Shown: positions 1-7,513 of the stretch, piece after piece
Numbering within the stretch: position 1 is the stretch's first letter
Layout of the letters: every line of letters starts with the position of its first letter
NCBI GenBank assembly: GCA_046596055.1
Contig: JBKJNH010000191.1
Location: forward strand, 1-26,695
From: JANPEF01 sp046596055
GTDB lineage: Bacteria > Eisenbacteria > RBG-16-71-46 > DASYSL01
DNA length: 26,695 bases
Direction: 5' to 3'
The notes under the pieces: model-generated
The model's database searches: none
What the model saw: the letters and a program-made list of their open reading frames with translations, nothing else
Told to the model about the DNA's origin: nothing
Translations under genes and position numbers: made by a program

Positions 1-613
1 GCCCGCCCTTCGAGTGCAGGCGGATCGTGAACTCGTTGGAGCTGGCGTAGACACCGCCCTCACGCACGCCGATGACGCCGACCGGGTCATCGTTGTTGAG
101 GTGCATGGCGTAGCAGGCGTCGGGCTTCACCCAGTCGAGCACGCCGTCCTTGATCATCGCGCCGGCGCCGTCCCCGCCCTCCTCGGCCGGCTGGAACAGG
201 AACGCGATCGTGCCGGTAAGGCGCTCGCGGCGTGCGGTCAGGATGCGCGCCATGACCAGCGCCACCGCGGTGTGCCCGTCGTGGCCGCAGGCGTGCATCA
301 TCCCCTTCGTCTCGGAAGCGAAGTCGTAGCCGGTCTCCTCGAGCAGCGGCAGCGCGTCCATGTCCGCGCGGTAGAGCACGGTCGGGCCGGGCTGCCCGCC
401 CTTCAGCAGCGCGACGACGCCCGAGCCGCCGATGCCGGTGCGCACCTCGAGGCCGAGGCCCTTGAGATAGTCGGCGACCTTGCCGCTGGTGTAGGGCAGG
501 TCGAACAGCAGTTCGGGATGGCGATGGAAATCCCGGCGCAGCGCGACCACTTCGTCGGCAAGGGCGCGGACATCGGGCGACAGGCGCGGATCGAGTTCGA
601 GCACGGTGGACAT
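1..613 (-). CDS. M20-family amidohydrolase (hippurate hydrolase/IAA-amino acid hydrolase-like), partial
   Basis: This is the N-terminal 204 residues of a metal-dependent amidohydrolase of peptidase family M20, subfamily D; the C-terminus lies beyond the left edge. Visible motifs are HRHPEL (30-35), RADMDALP (82-89), ACGHDGH (108-114) with the metal-binding Cys and His, and FQPAEEGGDGA (140-150) with the catalytic Glu pair. These are the standard metal-binding and catalytic motifs of enzymes that hydrolyse N-acyl amino acids such as hippurate or N-acetyl amino acids. The start is the ATG at 613-611, preceded by a GGAGG ribosome binding site 4 nt upstream. There is no signal peptide, so it is probably cytoplasmic. 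It is divergent from the corA-like gene, with about 75 bp between them. Family membership is clear; the substrate is not. Confidence 0.93.
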   Translation of the reverse strand, partial: MSTVLELDPRLSPDVRALADEVVALRRDFHRHPELLFDLPYTSGKVADYLKGLGLEVRTGIGGSGVVALLKGGQPGPTVLYRADMDALPLLEETGYDFASETKGMMHACGHDGHTAVALVMARILTARRERLTGTIAFLFQPAEEGGDGAGAMIKDGVLDWVKPDACYAMHLNNDDPVGVIGVREGGVYASSNEFTIRLHSKGG

Positions 614-688
614 GCGGCCTCCGATGGGTCGTTGGGCGGGATCAAATACGGCGCATCCTAGCACGCGCGCAGTGTAAGGTCGCGGGCC

Positions 689-1684
689 ATGCACCCCGAA
701 CCCGAACACCCGCCCGCCGAACCACGCACGTTGCTCATGACGGCGCGCGGCGACCACGCCGAAGAGCGCCCGCTGTCCGACCTTCCGGCCCTCCTGGCCG
801 ACCCCGACGCGCGCCTGTGGATCGACCTGCAGAACACAGGCGAGGCCGGGTTCGCCGCACTCGCCCCATCGCTGACGTTCCACCCGATGGCGGTCGAGGA
901 CTGCGTCGTCGACATCAACCACCCGAAGGTCGACGATTACCGCGACTACCTCTACATCGCGCTCCACTCGGCGCGATGGGAAGACCCGATGCAGGAGCCG
1001 GTGCTCAAGGAACTCGACGTCCTCATCGCGAAGAACTACCTGGTCACCTACCACGAGGAAGACACCCGCGGGATTGAGCGCGCGCGCGCGCTGCTCCGGC
1101 GTCGCGGCGACCTCCTGTCGCGCGGACCGGACCACCTGCTCTATTACATTCTCGACGTGATGGTCGACAATTACCTGCCCATCATCGAAATGGTGCACAC
1201 GCACCTCGATTCGCTCGAGGAGCGGGTGCTCAAGCGCCCGAACCGCCGCCTGCTCGCCGAGATCCTGCAGCTCAAGCGCGGCACCGCGGCGATCCGTCGC
1301 GTCGTCGGCCCGCAGCGCGACACCATCCTCGCCATGACGCGCGACGAGTACCCGGGCATCCGGCCCGAGATCCGCCCCTACCTGCGGGACGTGTTCGATC
1401 GCATGGCGCGCATCAGCGAGATGCTCGACTCGTTCCGCGACGAGCTGGCCACCATTCTCGACATCTACGTCAGCCAGGTGTCGAACCAGCTCAACGAGGT
1501 GATGAAGGTGCTCACCGCGATCACGGTCGTGATCGTTCCGGTGACACTGATCGCGAGCATCTACGGAATGAACGTGGACTATCCGGGCACGGGGACGAGG
1601 CTGGGGTTCTGGATCTCGATGGGGGTGATGGCCGTGACCGCGCTGGGGATGATCCTGTTCTTCCGGAGTCGGCGCTGGCTCTAG
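689..1684 (+). CDS. corA: CorA-family magnesium/cobalt transporter
   Basis: A 331-residue member of the CorA metal ion transporter family, which forms pentameric inner-membrane channels for Mg2+ and related divalent ions. The large N-terminal part is soluble and ends in a long charged helix (about 190-265), as expected of the CorA funnel. Two C-terminal membrane helices follow (about 269-292 and 305-326). The diagnostic GMN selectivity motif is at 293-295, in the context YGMNVDYPG, and the protein ends with the usual short basic tail (RSRRWL). Its length is normal for CorA. I chose the first ATG, 689; no good Shine-Dalgarno sequence precedes it, and a TAAGGT element 8 nt upstream could give a leaderless message. 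No neighbour hints at a specialised role. Confidence 0.93.
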   Translation: MHPEPEHPPAEPRTLLMTARGDHAEERPLSDLPALLADPDARLWIDLQNTGEAGFAALAPSLTFHPMAVEDCVVDINHPKVDDYRDYLYIALHSARWEDPMQEPVLKELDVLIAKNYLVTYHEEDTRGIERARALLRRRGDLLSRGPDHLLYYILDVMVDNYLPIIEMVHTHLDSLEERVLKRPNRRLLAEILQLKRGTAAIRRVVGPQRDTILAMTRDEYPGIRPEIRPYLRDVFDRMARISEMLDSFRDELATILDIYVSQVSNQLNEVMKVLTAITVVIVPVTLIASIYGMNVDYPGTGTRLGFWISMGVMAVTALGMILFFRSRRWL

Positions 1685-1710
1685 CGGGACGCCCGCGTGG
1701 AGGAGCCACC

Positions 1711-1771
1711 GGGGGTGCGACGCGCGGGAGGAACCATCCCGGGCGGACGATCGCGCGTCGCATGCAGCCCC
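1711..1771. other. Long imperfect stem-loop downstream of corA
   Basis: The 239 bp between corA and the DCC gene holds no convincing gene. It does contain an arm at 1715-1725 (GTGCGACGCGC) that pairs with 1753-1763 over 10 bp plus a G-T wobble. Inside it lies a small GGGA/TCCC hairpin (1726-1740), and outside it four G (1711-1714) can pair with four C (1768-1771) across a small internal loop. It begins about 27 nt after the corA stop and has no T-tract. It could act as an RNA 3' end or be a structured element; the function is unknown. Confidence 0.35.
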
Positions 1772-1923
1772 TTCCCTGAGGCCGAAGATCGTTTCGGGAT
1801 CGCCTCGCTCGCCGATCACCTCGTGCGATCTCAACTCTCGGATCCCGCGCAGCGTCGAGACCCTTGGGGTCGGGTGGGGAGCTCCGTGCCAGGGAGACCT
1901 CCCTGCCCGCTGCGACGAGAACG

Positions 1924-2340
1924 CTAGTCCTCCCCGCCGTGTGATGTCAAGGAAATGTGTCGCCGGGCCGCGATCCACCCGTAGAGCGGCCGCGCGACGG
2001 CGCGCACCCCGGGCAGGGCGAGCAGGCGCGCGATCCCTCCCCATCCCGGGAGCCGGGCGAACAACGGCCCCGCCGCGTCGACGCCGACGTGCACCCGCCC
2101 ATCGGGGGTGATCACGTGCAGGGCCTGCGCCAGCCGTGCCGGGTCGAGATCCGGGAAACGGACCGCGACCTCCGGCGCCTGGTAGGGCACGAACTCGAGC
2201 CGCCCGAGCGTGTCGCGGCGTCGTAACCACGCCATGCCGGTGTCGCACAGATCGCACACTCCGTCGAACAGGACGACCGTGCGGCCGGCCGCCCCGGTGG
2301 CTACGCCTGGAGCCGAACTCCCGGAATTTTCGTGAATCAT
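1924..2340 (-). CDS. DCC-family (DUF393) thiol-disulfide oxidoreductase-like protein
   Basis: A 138-residue protein with the hallmark of the DCC family: VLFDGVCDLC at 23-32, where C29 and C32 form a CxxC pair right after the first strand. This family has a thioredoxin-like fold and is annotated as putative thiol-disulfide oxidoreductase, though few members have been studied. The length matches the family norm of about 120-140. The start is taken as the ATG at 2340-2338, just before a short unconserved leader (MIHENSG). The frame stays open much further upstream, but that extension crosses other genes and is not family-like. No signal peptide. It is divergent from the small secreted protein that follows and convergent with corA. 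Confidence 0.85.
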   Translation of the reverse strand: MIHENSGSSAPGVATGAAGRTVVLFDGVCDLCDTGMAWLRRRDTLGRLEFVPYQAPEVAVRFPDLDPARLAQALHVITPDGRVHVGVDAAGPLFARLPGWGGIARLLALPGVRAVARPLYGWIAARRHISLTSHGGED

Positions 2341-2454
2341 TGGAGTTTTCCGTTCCCGACAGCCGGGTCCGCTCGTCCAATCCGTGGGGATGGGCGTTCG
2401 GCCCGACCCTTGCATTCCAGATTCTCGGACACTTTCCTGCGGAGGTTCGACGCC

Positions 2455-2841
2455 ATGATCCGTCCCCGTTTCGCCCTGGTCGCTCGGCTCGCGCTGGCCG
2501 GTCTCGCCCTCGTCGTCGCGTTCACCCTGTCCGGCGGCGCCGGGGCGGGTCGTTCCGCCGAGGCGGCCTCGACCGGCACGGCGATCGTGGCCACGTACGG
2601 CGTCGGCGGCGTGCTCAAGTCCGACGGCAAGCTCTACCAGTGGCGTCCCGAGCGCAAGCAGTGGGTGACCATCGACGAGTCGTTCCGGCTCGACGGGGAG
2701 ACCCGCAAGGTGTTGCCGTTGCCGGTAGTGGTCACCGAGGTCGTGCGCATGGAGGGCTTCGGCTTCATCGTCACCCGCGGCGGGTCGTGCTGGCTCTACA
2801 ACCTGGACTCGAACACCTGGGAAAACATCGGCCGCCCGTAG
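2455..2841 (+). CDS. Small secreted protein with kelch-like sequence pattern, function unknown
   Basis: A 128-residue protein that I do not recognise. The ATG at 2455 is chosen because GGAGG lies 9 nt upstream and the protein then opens with a clear signal peptide (basic MIRPR, a hydrophobic stretch to about residue 30, cleavage in an Ala/Gly-rich region). An in-frame upstream start would add a non-signal leader. The mature part holds two similar stretches, GKLYQWRPERKQWVTI and CWLYNLDSNTWENIG. Their spacing of aromatic, Asp/Glu and Trp residues resembles single blades of a kelch-type beta-propeller. Two blades cannot close a propeller, so it would have to oligomerise or be another small beta fold. 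It lies 109 bp upstream of the first tyrosine-rich gene, on the same strand. Confidence 0.7.
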   Translation: MIRPRFALVARLALAGLALVVAFTLSGGAGAGRSAEAASTGTAIVATYGVGGVLKSDGKLYQWRPERKQWVTIDESFRLDGETRKVLPLPVVVTEVVRMEGFGFIVTRGGSCWLYNLDSNTWENIGRP

Positions 2842-2950
2842 GGACCGGGCGAGAGTAGACTTGTTCTCACGGTTCATGGGCCCGCAATCGCGGGCCGGCC
2901 GCCTTCGGCAAGCGGCCACGACGGGGCCCGACCCCGGAAAGGCGGTTGTC

Positions 2951-4348
2951 GTGAGATCCATCCTGCGCATGGGACTTTCGGTCGTTCTCGCGACGGTGCT
3001 CGCCGCTTCGGCGGCCTGGGCCGTCACGTACGACGACATCTTCGAGCTCACGGAACGCAAGGTCACCGAGCGCACGATCGTGCAGCTGATCGTCGACGAC
3101 GGCCGCGCCTTCGAGTTGAGCGAGGACGAGCTGGCCGACCTCCGCGCCGCCGGCGTGAGCAGTGTCGTGATTGACGCCATGCTCGATCCTGCCGCTGGCA
3201 AGGCGTGGCTCGCCGGTGGGACCGGCGGCGGCGCGAGCTACGGCGGAGGCGATGCCTACCAGTCGTCGCTCGACCAGGCGTACAGCAGCGGGTACAGCGC
3301 GGGCGTCAGCAGCACGGCGCTCGTCTATTCGTTCGGCTACTACTACGGGCCGCTGTCGAACTACTACTACAACGACCCATTCTACTACCCGTTCTGGTCC
3401 GCCGGCTACTCGTACTCGTACTGGCCGTCTTACTACTCGTACTGGTGGCGCCCCTCCTACAGCTGGTACTACACCTATCCCTACAACTACTACGGCTACT
3501 CGTCCTACTACTGCCACTCGTACTACGACCCGGGCTACTGGGCGTACAACGGCTACAACGTGCAGCCGGGTTATGGCCGCACGGTGTGGGACAACGGACC
3601 GCGCTTCCGTGGGGGCGGCATCGTTCCGCCCAAGGGCGGACGTCCGGATGGATCGGTGGCGAGCACGCGCCTGGTCGCCGGCAGCGCCGGACGTCAGCGC
3701 AACCCGTCGGGACCGCCGGCGATTCGCGAAGCCGGGAACGGCCGCGGTGCGACCGATCGTAGCGTCCGTGTCGCGGACGGATCGAGCGCCGGGCGCAGCA
3801 GCAGCGAGCGCAGCAGCGGCCGCAGCATCGCCACCCCGGGAGCGCGCACGCCGTCCGCGCGGTCGTCGAGCGCCCGCGTGATCCGCGGTTCCTCGAGCGA
3901 CGTGGCCGGTGAGTCGAAGGCGAGCGCGACGCGCCGTTCGAGCCGCAGCGCCGGAGGTGATCGTGTCGCCCGCTCCTCCCAGCCGCGGACGCTGCGCGAA
4001 AGCGCGGATCGCGTGGCACGGGGCGGACGGGGCACGGCGGCCGGACGCGCCGCGCGCGGCGAATCGTCTGACCAGGCGCGGGTCTACCGCGGGGGCCGCG
4101 AGAGCGGTCGCGTGTCCCAGACCCCGCACGCCACCGGTCGTTCGAACGGACGCCCGTCGGTCGCCACGCCGCAGTCGCGCGGCGGCGGTAACTCCGGCGG
4201 GAGCACCGCACGAAGCGCTCCGAGCGGCGGCGGTCGCAGCAGCGCCCCGCGCCGTGGCGAAGGTGGACGCGGCGATGGCGGCGGCGGTGAGCGCGGCGAT
4301 GGTGGTGGGAACGTCCGCGGCGGTGGAGGCGGCGGGCGCGGTCGTTAA
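2951..4348 (+). CDS. Secreted tyrosine-rich protein A with Arg/Ser/Gly-rich tail, unknown family
   Basis: A 465-residue exported protein of unrecognised function. The GTG start at 2951 follows an AAAGGCGG-type ribosome binding site and opens a signal peptide ending near ASAAWA. Residues about 25-90 form a short helical domain (TYDDIFEL, ERTIVQLIVDDGR, AGVSSVVIDAML). Residues about 128-209 are extreme in composition: about 30 Tyr and 6 Trp in 82 residues, with a lone Cys-His in YSSYYCHSYYDPGYW. A conserved linker AGRQRNPSGPPAIR follows, then about 230 residues of Arg, Ser and Gly, ending in near-pure Gly/Arg. The tail is probably disordered and strongly basic. A paralogue follows 58 bp downstream. 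A surface, matrix or adhesive role is only a guess. That it is coding is supported by conservation in the paralogue. Confidence 0.82.
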   Translation: MRSILRMGLSVVLATVLAASAAWAVTYDDIFELTERKVTERTIVQLIVDDGRAFELSEDELADLRAAGVSSVVIDAMLDPAAGKAWLAGGTGGGASYGGGDAYQSSLDQAYSSGYSAGVSSTALVYSFGYYYGPLSNYYYNDPFYYPFWSAGYSYSYWPSYYSYWWRPSYSWYYTYPYNYYGYSSYYCHSYYDPGYWAYNGYNVQPGYGRTVWDNGPRFRGGGIVPPKGGRPDGSVASTRLVAGSAGRQRNPSGPPAIREAGNGRGATDRSVRVADGSSAGRSSSERSSGRSIATPGARTPSARSSSARVIRGSSSDVAGESKASATRRSSRSAGGDRVARSSQPRTLRESADRVARGGRGTAAGRAARGESSDQARVYRGGRESGRVSQTPHATGRSNGRPSVATPQSRGGGNSGGSTARSAPSGGGRSSAPRRGEGGRGDGGGGERGDGGGNVRGGGGGGRGR

Positions 4349-4406
4349 GGCGTCCGTCGTCGGGAAGGCCGCCCGCCCGGGGCCCGGTCACGGAAAGGCG
4401 GACAAC

Positions 4407-5717
4407 GTGAGATCCATCCTGCGCTTCGGACTTTCGGTCGTGGTCGCGACCGTCCTCGCAGCTTCGGCGGCCTGGGCGGTCGACTACGATGACATCTTCG
4501 AACTCACGCAGAAGAACGTTGAGGAACGCACGATCGTGCAGTTGATCGTCGACGATGGTCGCAGCTTCGAGTTGAGCGCCGAGGAGATCGTCGACCTCAG
4601 GGTCGCCGGCGTGAGCGAGCACGTGATCACGGCGATGCTCGATCCCGCGGCCGGCAGGGCGTGGCTGGCGGGCGACGTCTACGGTGCGGGCGGCACGGTC
4701 GGTGGAGAGACCGGCAACGGTTACGTCTCCCCTCTCGACGCGCAGTACGGCCAGGGCGGCGGCGAAATCGGTGATGGCCCCACGCCGCTGGTGTTCTCGT
4801 TCGGCTACTACTACGGACCGCTCTCGCGCTATTACTTCGATGACCCGTACTACTTCTCGTTCTGGTCGTCGGGCTATGCGGCTTCGTACTGGCCGTCCTA
4901 CTACGCCTTCGGCTGGCGTCCCGCGTACGACGAGTACTACGCATACCCGTACAACTGGTACGAGTACTCGTCCTACTACTGCCACACGTATTACGACCCC
5001 GGCTACTGGACCGAGATCGGCTACACCGTGCAGCCCGGCCACGGGCCCACGGTGTGGGACGAGGGTCCGCGCTTCCGCGGCGGCGGCATCACTCCGCCCA
5101 AGGGCGGCCGGCCCGATGCCGTCTCCGGCGAGCGCCTCGCGGTCGGCAGCGCCGGTCGCATGCGCAATCCGGCGGGTCCGCCCGCGATCCGCGCGTCCGA
5201 GAACACGCAGACTCTCGGCGAGAGACTCGCGCGCACGATCCCGGCGCCGGTGGAAGTCCGTCGTGCCCGGACTCCCGATGCGACCGCCGGCGTGGCGCGT
5301 CCGGGAGTCGCCGTGCGCGGCGGCACGGCGGCGAACTCCGTGGCGACCCGCCGAGCCAACGCCGTGGCGGCGCGGGATCGTCTCCGCGCCCGCGAGCGGG
5401 CGAACGCGGAGGCGCACGAAGGGTGGGCCCGGCGGACCAGTGAGGAGCAGGCGAACTCCGTCAAGGAGCAGAACGAGCGCTGGGCCCGCGAGTGGCAGGC
5501 CAGCCAGGCGCAGGCGAGCGAAGGACCTTCGCGGACGCGCGAGGCGCCGGCGGCGGCTGCACCTCCGCCGCCCCCCGCTCCGCCTCCGCCTCCGCCGGCC
5601 CGTCCGGAGGAGCCGCGCACCGAGCGCAACCCGACGACCGATCGTGGCGCGGCGGGCGGACGTGCCGACGCGGCCGGGGATCCCCCCGCATCCCGGGGCG
5701 GTCGCGGCGGTCGCTGA
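4407..5717 (+). CDS. Secreted tyrosine-rich protein B, paralogue of protein A with coiled-coil and proline-rich tail
   Basis: A 436-residue paralogue of the preceding protein. The first 18 coding bases (from GTG at 4407) are identical to those of gene A, and the GGAAAGGCGG element upstream sits at the same 15-nt distance. The signal peptide and the helical domain (YDDIFELTQKNV, ERTIVQLIVDDGR) are nearly the same. The aromatic block (about 132-213) keeps the pattern with about 24 Tyr, more acidic residues, and the same Cys-His in YSSYYCHTYYDPGYW. The linker AGRMRNPAGPPAIR is conserved. The tail then differs completely: a charged, probably coiled-coil stretch (about 310-375) followed by a proline run and a Gly/Arg end. 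The pattern is tandem duplication with a conserved head and replaced tail. The frame is open back to 3909, but the shared signal peptide fixes the start here. Confidence 0.82.
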   Translation: MRSILRFGLSVVVATVLAASAAWAVDYDDIFELTQKNVEERTIVQLIVDDGRSFELSAEEIVDLRVAGVSEHVITAMLDPAAGRAWLAGDVYGAGGTVGGETGNGYVSPLDAQYGQGGGEIGDGPTPLVFSFGYYYGPLSRYYFDDPYYFSFWSSGYAASYWPSYYAFGWRPAYDEYYAYPYNWYEYSSYYCHTYYDPGYWTEIGYTVQPGHGPTVWDEGPRFRGGGITPPKGGRPDAVSGERLAVGSAGRMRNPAGPPAIRASENTQTLGERLARTIPAPVEVRRARTPDATAGVARPGVAVRGGTAANSVATRRANAVAARDRLRARERANAEAHEGWARRTSEEQANSVKEQNERWAREWQASQAQASEGPSRTREAPAAAAPPPPPAPPPPPPARPEEPRTERNPTTDRGAAGGRADAAGDPPASRGGRGGR

Positions 5718-5744
5718 CGCGCAACATCGTTCGTGCGATGATCC

Positions 5745-5770
5745 GGGGGGCTCGCTCAGGCGGGCCCCCC
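5745..5770 (+). terminator. Hairpin terminator after the tyrosine-rich gene pair
   Basis: GGGGGGCTCGC (5745-5755) pairs with GCGGGCCCCCC (5760-5770) over 11 bp, with one G-U wobble and a TCAG loop. The following bases GTTCTCGTTT are moderately T-rich. It starts 28 nt after the stop of protein B and ends just before the ribosome binding site of the next gene, so it separates the two units. Confidence 0.65.
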
Positions 5771-5805
5771 GTTCTCGTTTCGTCTCGGAAGCAGGAGGCA
5801 CGACG

Positions 5806-6435
5806 TTGGACATGTCGCAAGTCGACTTCTCGAACACCTGGGTGATGATCACGTACGCGGCCGCCGGCATCGCGCTGGCCGCGACCGCGGGCATGCGCGC
5901 GTTCCTGCCGCTGCTCGTCCTCGGGATCGCCGCGCGCCTGGGGCGCTTCGAGATCGGGGAGGGCTACCACTGGCTCGCCACCGACATGGCACTGATCACG
6001 TTCGGCGTCGCCGTCGTCGCCGAAACCCTGGCCGACAAGATCCCATTGGTCGATCACGCCCTCGACACCGTGCAGACCATCGTCAAGCCGGCGGTCGGCA
6101 CCATCGTCGCGGCGGCGATGTTCGTGCAGCTCTCCCCCTTTCACGCGACGCTGCTGGGTCTTGCGGTCGGTGGAACGGTGGCGACCGGCGTGCACCTGGC
6201 CAAGGCCAAGGCGCGCGCATTGTCGACCCTGACCACGGGCACGGTGCTCAACCCGATCCTGTCGTTCGTCGAGGACGTGGTCTCGACCGTGATCGCGGTC
6301 GTTGCGGTGCTGGCGCCGGTGCTGGCACTCCTGTTCATTGCCGCGATCTTCGGTTTCGCGTTCGATCGGCTGCACAAGCGCTACGTCGCGGGGCCGCCGC
6401 GCACGCCGCGCTCGCCGAACCTGCCCGCGGCGTGA
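5806..6435 (+). CDS. DUF4126-family integral membrane protein
   Basis: A 209-residue, strongly hydrophobic protein with four to five membrane helices. It carries the DUF4126 pattern: an early Ala/Gly-rich helix with AAAGIALAATAGMRAFLPLL, a polar stretch naming VAETLADKIPLVDHALD, and later Gly-rich helices with VGGTVATGVHLAKAKAR. The molecular function of this family is not established. A strong AGGAGG (5793-5798) lies 7 nt before a TTG (5806) and 13 nt before an in-frame ATG (5812). I favour TTG by spacing, but ATG is possible. The stop overlaps the GTG start of the aquaporin gene by 4 bp, so it heads the arsenic operon and is probably translated together with it. A role in arsenic handling is inferred from position only. 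Confidence 0.82.
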   Translation: MDMSQVDFSNTWVMITYAAAGIALAATAGMRAFLPLLVLGIAARLGRFEIGEGYHWLATDMALITFGVAVVAETLADKIPLVDHALDTVQTIVKPAVGTIVAAAMFVQLSPFHATLLGLAVGGTVATGVHLAKAKARALSTLTTGTVLNPILSFVEDVVSTVIAVVAVLAPVLALLFIAAIFGFAFDRLHKRYVAGPPRTPRSPNLPAA

Positions 6436-7091
6436 GCGCCCGCAGCGGTTCGGCCGCCGTCGCCGCCGAGGCCGTGAGCACGGCGCTCCTCGTGCTGGCC
6501 GTCGTGGGATCCGGGATCATGGGCGACCGCCTGTCCGGCGGGAACGCCGCGATCGCCCTGCTGGCCAATGCCATCGCCACCGCCGGTGCACTCTTCGCCC
6601 TGATCACCGTCTTCGGGCCGGTATCGGGCGCGCACATGAATCCACTCGTGACCCTGCGCGAGGCGCTCGAGCGCAGGATGGGCGCTGCTCGAGCCGGTGT
6701 CCTGGTGCTCGCCCAGCTCGGCGGCGGGCTGCTCGGCGTCATCACGGCGAACGGGATCTTCGGCGAGCCCGTCCTCGCCGCCTCGACGAACGTGCGCGCC
6801 GGTCTCCCTCTCCTGATGAGCGAGGCGCTTGCGGCTTGCGCGCTCGTGGTGATCATCGCCGGGATGGCAGGGCGGCCTGCCCACGTCACCGGGGCGGTGG
6901 TCGGCGCGTGGATCGCGGGCGCCTACTGGTTCACCTCGTCCACGTCGTTCGCCAACCCCGCCGTGACGATCGCCCGCGCCTGCACCGACACGTTCACCGG
7001 GATTCGCCCCGCGGACGTGCCCGGCTTCATCGTGGCGCAGGTCCTCGGCGGGGCGGTGGCGATTCCCCTCGCCCGCTGGTGGTTCCGATGA
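6432..7091 (+). CDS. Aquaporin/MIP-family channel of the arsenic operon (AqpS-like)
   Basis: A 219-residue membrane protein of the major intrinsic protein family, with six predicted helices and two pore half-helices. The second pore motif is intact, FANPAVTIAR (NPA at 175-177, followed by the Arg expected in the selectivity filter). The first reads SGAHMNPLVTL, so the usual NPA is NPL (70-72). Aquaglyceroporins encoded in ars operons, such as AqpS of Sinorhizobium meliloti, let As(III) leave the cell after arsenate reduction. This gene sits directly before an arsenate reductase, with which it shares an ATGA overlap, and after the DUF4126 gene with a GTGA overlap. The GTG start at 6432 is set by this coupling. 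The arsenite channel role is inferred from context and family. Confidence 0.88.
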   Translation: MSARSGSAAVAAEAVSTALLVLAVVGSGIMGDRLSGGNAAIALLANAIATAGALFALITVFGPVSGAHMNPLVTLREALERRMGAARAGVLVLAQLGGGLLGVITANGIFGEPVLAASTNVRAGLPLLMSEALAACALVVIIAGMAGRPAHVTGAVVGAWIAGAYWFTSSTSFANPAVTIARACTDTFTGIRPADVPGFIVAQVLGGAVAIPLARWWFR

Positions 7092-7513
7092 AGACCGTCC
7101 TCTTTGCCTGCACTCACAATGCCGGCCGCTCGCAGATGGCCGCTGCGTTCTTCAACCAGCTCGCCGATCCCGCGCAGGCCCGTGGCATCTCGGCCGGCAC
7201 CGCGCCGGGGTCGCACGTCCACCCGGTCGTGGCCGAGACGATGCTCGAGTTGGGGATCGACCTGCGGGGAGCACAGCCGCGCATGCTCACGTCCGAGTTG
7301 GCCGCCACGGCCTCCCGCCTGGTCACCATGGGCTGCGGCGAGACCTGTCCGTTCGTTCCCGGACTCGAGCTCGAGGACTGGGCGCTGCCGGACCCGAAGG
7401 ATCGTTCGCTCGCCGAAGTTCGCGCCATCCGGGACACGATCCGCGAGCGCGTCAATGCTCTCGTCACGGCGCACGGCTGGGCGCGTACTTCCTTTCCGGA
7501 GGCCACCCCATGA
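7088..7513 (+). CDS. arsC: Arsenate reductase, low-molecular-weight phosphatase fold, thiol-coupled
   Basis: A 141-residue protein of the low-molecular-weight tyrosine phosphatase/ArsC family, which reduces As(V) to As(III) using a cascade of cysteines. The P-loop CTHNAGRS (C8-S15) gives the nucleophilic Cys and the CX5R arsenate-binding loop. A Cys pair in MGCGETCP (C83, C87) fits the resolving cysteines of the thioredoxin-coupled type, and LPDPKD (D102) gives the catalytic Asp loop. The presence of the extra Cys pair argues for a reductase rather than a protein phosphatase. It starts at an ATG overlapping the aquaporin stop and its own stop overlaps the next start by 4 bp. In an ars operon its product, arsenite, would be the substrate of the neighbouring channel and of the downstream organoarsenic enzymes. 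Confidence 0.9.
   Translation: MKTVLFACTHNAGRSQMAAAFFNQLADPAQARGISAGTAPGSHVHPVVAETMLELGIDLRGAQPRMLTSELAATASRLVTMGCGETCPFVPGLELEDWALPDPKDRSLAEVRAIRDTIRERVNALVTAHGWARTSFPEATP

Noticed and set aside
1697..1927. Short plus-strand frame between corA and the DCC gene
   Set aside because: Pro/Arg/Gly-rich product, no ribosome binding site, and it spans the stem-loop region.
2862..2950. Riboswitch in the leader of tyrosine-rich gene A
   Set aside because: Small GC hairpins are present and a GGAAAGGCGG element is shared with the paralogue, but I could not match any known riboswitch core. Shared sequence is explained by tandem duplication.
3332..3580. TAC-rich stretch as a DNA microsatellite
   Set aside because: The repeats are codon-level Tyr runs that are not identical units, and the protein pattern is conserved in the paralogue.
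3909..4406. N-terminal extension of tyrosine-rich protein B into the tail of gene A
   Set aside because: The frame is open, but the GTG at 4407 has the same ribosome binding site and signal peptide as the paralogue, and the extension has no protein-like character.
3306..5894. Very long open frame on the minus strand across the tyrosine-rich genes
   Set aside because: Its product is Arg/Ala/Gly-rich low complexity without domains, and it is antisense to two paralogous genes with matching signal peptides and conserved protein sequence. High GC keeps this frame free of stops.
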